From Scatosoma sp045660225 (GTDB lineage: Bacteria; Bacillota; Clostridia; Christensenellales; Borkfalkiaceae): a stretch of 7,481 nucleotides of DNA. Below are positions 6,282 through 7,481 of this stretch, piece after piece (within the stretch, counting starts at the first letter, position 1; each line of letters begins with the position of its first letter). The position numbers and the translations under genes are program-made. The notes beneath the pieces were generated by a model, which saw only the letters and a program-made list of their open reading frames with translations, had not been told where the DNA came from and made no database searches. The DNA lies in the NCBI GenBank assembly GCA_045660225.1, contig JAZRDK010000075.1, positions 1 to 7,481 on the forward strand. The letters run 5' to 3'.

Positions 6282-6316
6282 ACTGATTTTCCGTAATTTT
6301 ACGGAAACTCAGTTTT
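6282..6316 (+). terminator. Terminator-like hairpin inside the rpsM leader
   Basis: ACTGA-T-TTTCCGTA (6282-6295) pairs with TACGGAAA-C-TCAGT (6300-6313), a 13-bp stem with one T-C mismatch and a 4-nt loop (ATTT). Four T (6313-6316) follow directly, then GTCGCGTTT. An A-rich stretch precedes it. It resembles an intrinsic terminator with a short U-tract and could act as an attenuator of the new promoter, or stop read-through from rpmJ. Confidence 0.5.
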
Positions 6317-6356
6317 GTCGCGTTTAAGGAAAGCACGTTTTTTTGGAAAACGCGAC
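6317..6356 (+). other. Third leader stem with a competing pairing
   Basis: GTCGCGTTT (6317-6325) pairs perfectly with AAACGCGAC (6348-6356), 9 bp. The 3' arm can instead pair with CGTTTT (6336-6341) through AAAACG (6347-6352), closing a 5-nt loop. The two folds exclude each other. The stem follows the terminator-like hairpin directly. Confidence 0.45.
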
Positions 6357-6364
6357 CTTGATTC

Positions 6365-6415
6365 GGAAAACAATACAATGCGTCAAACGGGTATTTTCCA
6401 CTACTTAGTTTGATG
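6365..6415 (+). other. Candidate H-type pseudoknot upstream of rpsM
   Basis: Stem 1: GGAAAA (6365-6370) and TAC (6374-6376), with CAA bulged, pair with GTATTTTCC (6391-6399). Stem 2: CGTCAAAC (6381-6388), inside the loop of stem 1, pairs with GTTTGATG (6408-6415), with one G-U pair. Connecting loops are 4, 2 and 8 nt, which is sterically reasonable. Its distance to the rpsM ATG is about 60 nt. The complementarity is visible; formation and any ligand (S4 or another r-protein) are inference. Confidence 0.4.
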
Positions 6416-6476
6416 GCGTTCGTTGGCAATATACAAAAAAATACAAGAATAAAAAACAAATGGAGGACAGAAATCT

Positions 6477-6845
6477 ATGGCACGTATTGCCGGTGTGGAT
6501 TTACCTAGAGAAAAGAGAGTCGAAATCGGTCTTACCTACATTTATGGTATCGGTCTTACGACTTCCAAAAAAATTCTCGCGGAAACGGGCATCAATCCTG
6601 ATACGAGAGTAAAGGACCTTGACGAAAACGACGTTTCCAAATTGAGAGAATATATCGATCACAACTTGAGAGTAGAAGGTGAACTTCGCAGTGAAGTTTC
6701 CCTTAACATTAAGCGCCTTATGGAAATCGGTTGCTACAGAGGCATCCGTCACAGAAAGGGCTTGCCCGTTCGCGGTCAAAGCACGAAGAGAAATGCTCGT
6801 ACGCGTAAGGGTCCTGCACGCGCTATTGCAGGTAAGAAGAAGTAA
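6477..6845 (+). CDS. rpsM: 30S ribosomal protein S13
   Basis: This 122-residue protein has the usual S13 length. It opens MARIAGVDLPREKRVEIGLTY with the helix-hairpin-helix-like IYGIG region (22-26) and carries the signature CYRGIRHRKGLPVRG (86-100). The tail reads QSTKRNARTRKGP, a little unlike the common QRTKTNARTRKGP. S13 sits in the head of the small subunit and its tail reaches the P-site tRNA; it also bridges to the large subunit through L5. GGAGG (6462-6466) lies 10 nt before the ATG. It is the first gene of the alpha operon and follows the structured leader. Its stop TAA is fused to the SD of rpsK. Confidence 0.97.
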   Translation: MARIAGVDLPREKRVEIGLTYIYGIGLTTSKKILAETGINPDTRVKDLDENDVSKLREYIDHNLRVEGELRSEVSLNIKRLMEIGCYRGIRHRKGLPVRGQSTKRNARTRKGPARAIAGKKK

Positions 6846-6863
6846 GGAGGGCGATAAATCAGT

Positions 6864-7259
6864 ATGGCACAAGTAAAGAAAGTCGCTTCTCGTAAGCGTA
6901 AAGAACTTAAAAAAGTAGACAAAGGCCAAGTTCATATCCAGTCGACGTTCAACAACACGATTGTAACGGTTACGGATATGGCAGGTAACGCGATTGCTCA
7001 ATCCAGCGCAGGTGCGCTTGGCTACAAGGGTAGCAGAAAGGGCACGCCGTTCGCAGCGCAGATGGCGTCGGAAACGGCAGTTAAGGTTGCAAAAGAACAC
7101 GGTCTTAGAAGCGTAGAAGTATACGTAAAAGGCCCTGGTGCAGGTAGAGAATCCGCTATCCGTGCAATTTCCGCTTGCGAAGTGGAAATCACGTTGATTT
7201 CGGACGTATCTCCTATCCCTCACAACGGTTGCAGACCCCCGAAGCGTCGTAGAGTTTAA
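6864..7259 (+). CDS. rpsK: 30S ribosomal protein S11
   Basis: The 131-residue protein has S11 hallmarks: VHIQSTFNNTIVTVTD (23-38), the GYKGSRKGTPFAAQ segment (53-66), the GPGAGRESAIRA block (90-101), and the C-terminal IPHNGCRPPKRRRV, where the Asn of HNGC is the residue known in E. coli as an isoaspartate site. S11 is in the platform of the small subunit next to the E site and helps mRNA and tRNA positioning. The SD AGGAGG (6845-6850) is 13 nt from the ATG, longer than for most genes here. It follows rpsM in the standard alpha-operon order. Confidence 0.97.
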   Translation: MAQVKKVASRKRKELKKVDKGQVHIQSTFNNTIVTVTDMAGNAIAQSSAGALGYKGSRKGTPFAAQMASETAVKVAKEHGLRSVEVYVKGPGAGRESAIRAISACEVEITLISDVSPIPHNGCRPPKRRRV

Positions 7260-7280
7260 TCAGGGGGCGAATAGAAAGTT

Positions 7281-7481
7281 ATGGCTAGATATAGAGAAGC
7301 AAAATGTAAACTTTGCAGAAGAGAAGGCGGCAAATTGTTCCTTAAAGGCGACAAGTGCTACATGGACAAGTGTCCGTTCAATCAGCGTCCCGTTGCTCCT
7401 GGTCAGCACGGTGCAGACAGAAAGAAGGTTTCCGAATACGGTATGCAGCTCCGTGAAAAGCAGAAGACGAAGAGAATTTAC
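7281..7481 (+). CDS. rpsD: 30S ribosomal protein S4, N-terminal part (partial), zinc-binding C+ form
   Basis: Sixty-seven residues are visible before the window ends, about a third of the protein. It begins MARYREAKCKLCRREGGKLF and continues through CYMDKCPFNQRPVAPGQHG. Cysteines C9, C12, C26 and C31 form the zinc knuckle of the C+ form of S4. S4 is a primary 16S rRNA-binding protein that nucleates small-subunit assembly; in E. coli it also represses the alpha operon by binding the rpsM mRNA pseudoknot. The ATG is preceded by AGGGGG (7262-7267), 13 nt upstream. Presence of rpsD here, rather than alone elsewhere as in Bacillus subtilis, makes S4 feedback on this operon possible. Confidence 0.96.
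   Translation, partial: MARYREAKCKLCRREGGKLFLKGDKCYMDKCPFNQRPVAPGQHGADRKKVSEYGMQLREKQKTKRIY

Larger units (their letters stand above)
6218..6476 (+). ncRNA. Structured 5' leader of the alpha operon, candidate cis-regulatory RNA
   Basis: This is the stretch without a gene between rpmJ and rpsM, downstream of the promoter. It holds four foldable elements in order: a 5' hairpin (6225-6262), a terminator-like hairpin (6282-6316), a third stem (6317-6356) with an alternative pairing, and a candidate pseudoknot (6365-6415). After that comes an A-rich unstructured segment (6422-6461) and the rpsM SD GGAGG (6462-6466). The leader length is unusual for this compact cluster. In E. coli the alpha operon is controlled by S4 at an rpsM pseudoknot, so an autoregulatory role is plausible. 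I do not recognise it as a known RNA family. Confidence 0.6.

Noticed and set aside
6214..6459. Minus-strand 81-codon frame in the rpmJ-rpsM gap with a hydrophobic start
   Set aside because: No SD upstream on the minus strand, no recognisable motif, and it overlaps the promoter and structured leader on the + strand.
6413..6504. ATG at 6413 as an upstream ORF running into rpsM
   Set aside because: Out of frame with rpsM, no SD, no conserved content; chance frame.

Overview
This window is a stretch of the large ribosomal-protein supercluster: the second half of the spc operon, then the start of the alpha operon. All genes are on the + strand. The organism looks like a low-to-moderate GC Bacillota, probably of the Clostridia. 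The gene order rplE-rpsZ-rpsH-rplF-rplR-rpsE-rpmD-rplO-secY-adk-map-infA-rpmJ-rpsM-rpsK-rpsD is the Gram-positive one, Shine-Dalgarno (SD) sequences are strong (AAGGAG/GGAGG), AGA is a common arginine codon, and S14, S4, L36 and adenylate kinase all carry zinc-cysteine motifs. The genus cannot be fixed from sequence alone.

Layout. 1-71: C-terminal end of L5. 85-2833: S14 (zinc type), S8, L6, L18, S5, L30 and L15, packed with 11-19 nt gaps. In four of these junctions the TAA stop is fused to the next SD (TAAGGAG). 2834-2958: a 125-nt gap with a perfect 12-bp hairpin and a second GC-rich imperfect hairpin. 2959-4263: secY. 4264-4343: an 80-nt gap with a GC-rich hairpin. 4344-5723: adk and map, 6 nt apart; map has no SD. 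5765-6143: infA (GTG start) and rpmJ. 6144-6476: a 333-nt non-coding stretch. 6477-7481: rpsM, rpsK and the 5' part of rpsD, which runs off the window.

The most interesting region is 6144-6476. It starts with a strong-looking promoter (two TTGACA boxes 10 bp apart, an extended -10, A/T-rich upstream DNA). A leader of about 240-260 nt follows, holding a 5' hairpin, a terminator-like hairpin with a short U-tract, a third hairpin with a competing pairing, and a candidate H-type pseudoknot ending about 60 nt before rpsM. It looks like a cis-regulatory RNA for the alpha operon. In E. coli, S4 represses this operon through a pseudoknot at rpsM; the leader here could be an analogue, but that is inference.

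The proteins act together: ribosomal proteins of both subunits, IF-1 for initiation, SecY as the membrane channel for nascent chains, Map to remove initiator methionine, and adenylate kinase for adenylate energy balance. No mobile element, CRISPR array, tRNA or rRNA was seen. The coding genes are ordinary; the novelty, if any, is in the intergenic RNA.
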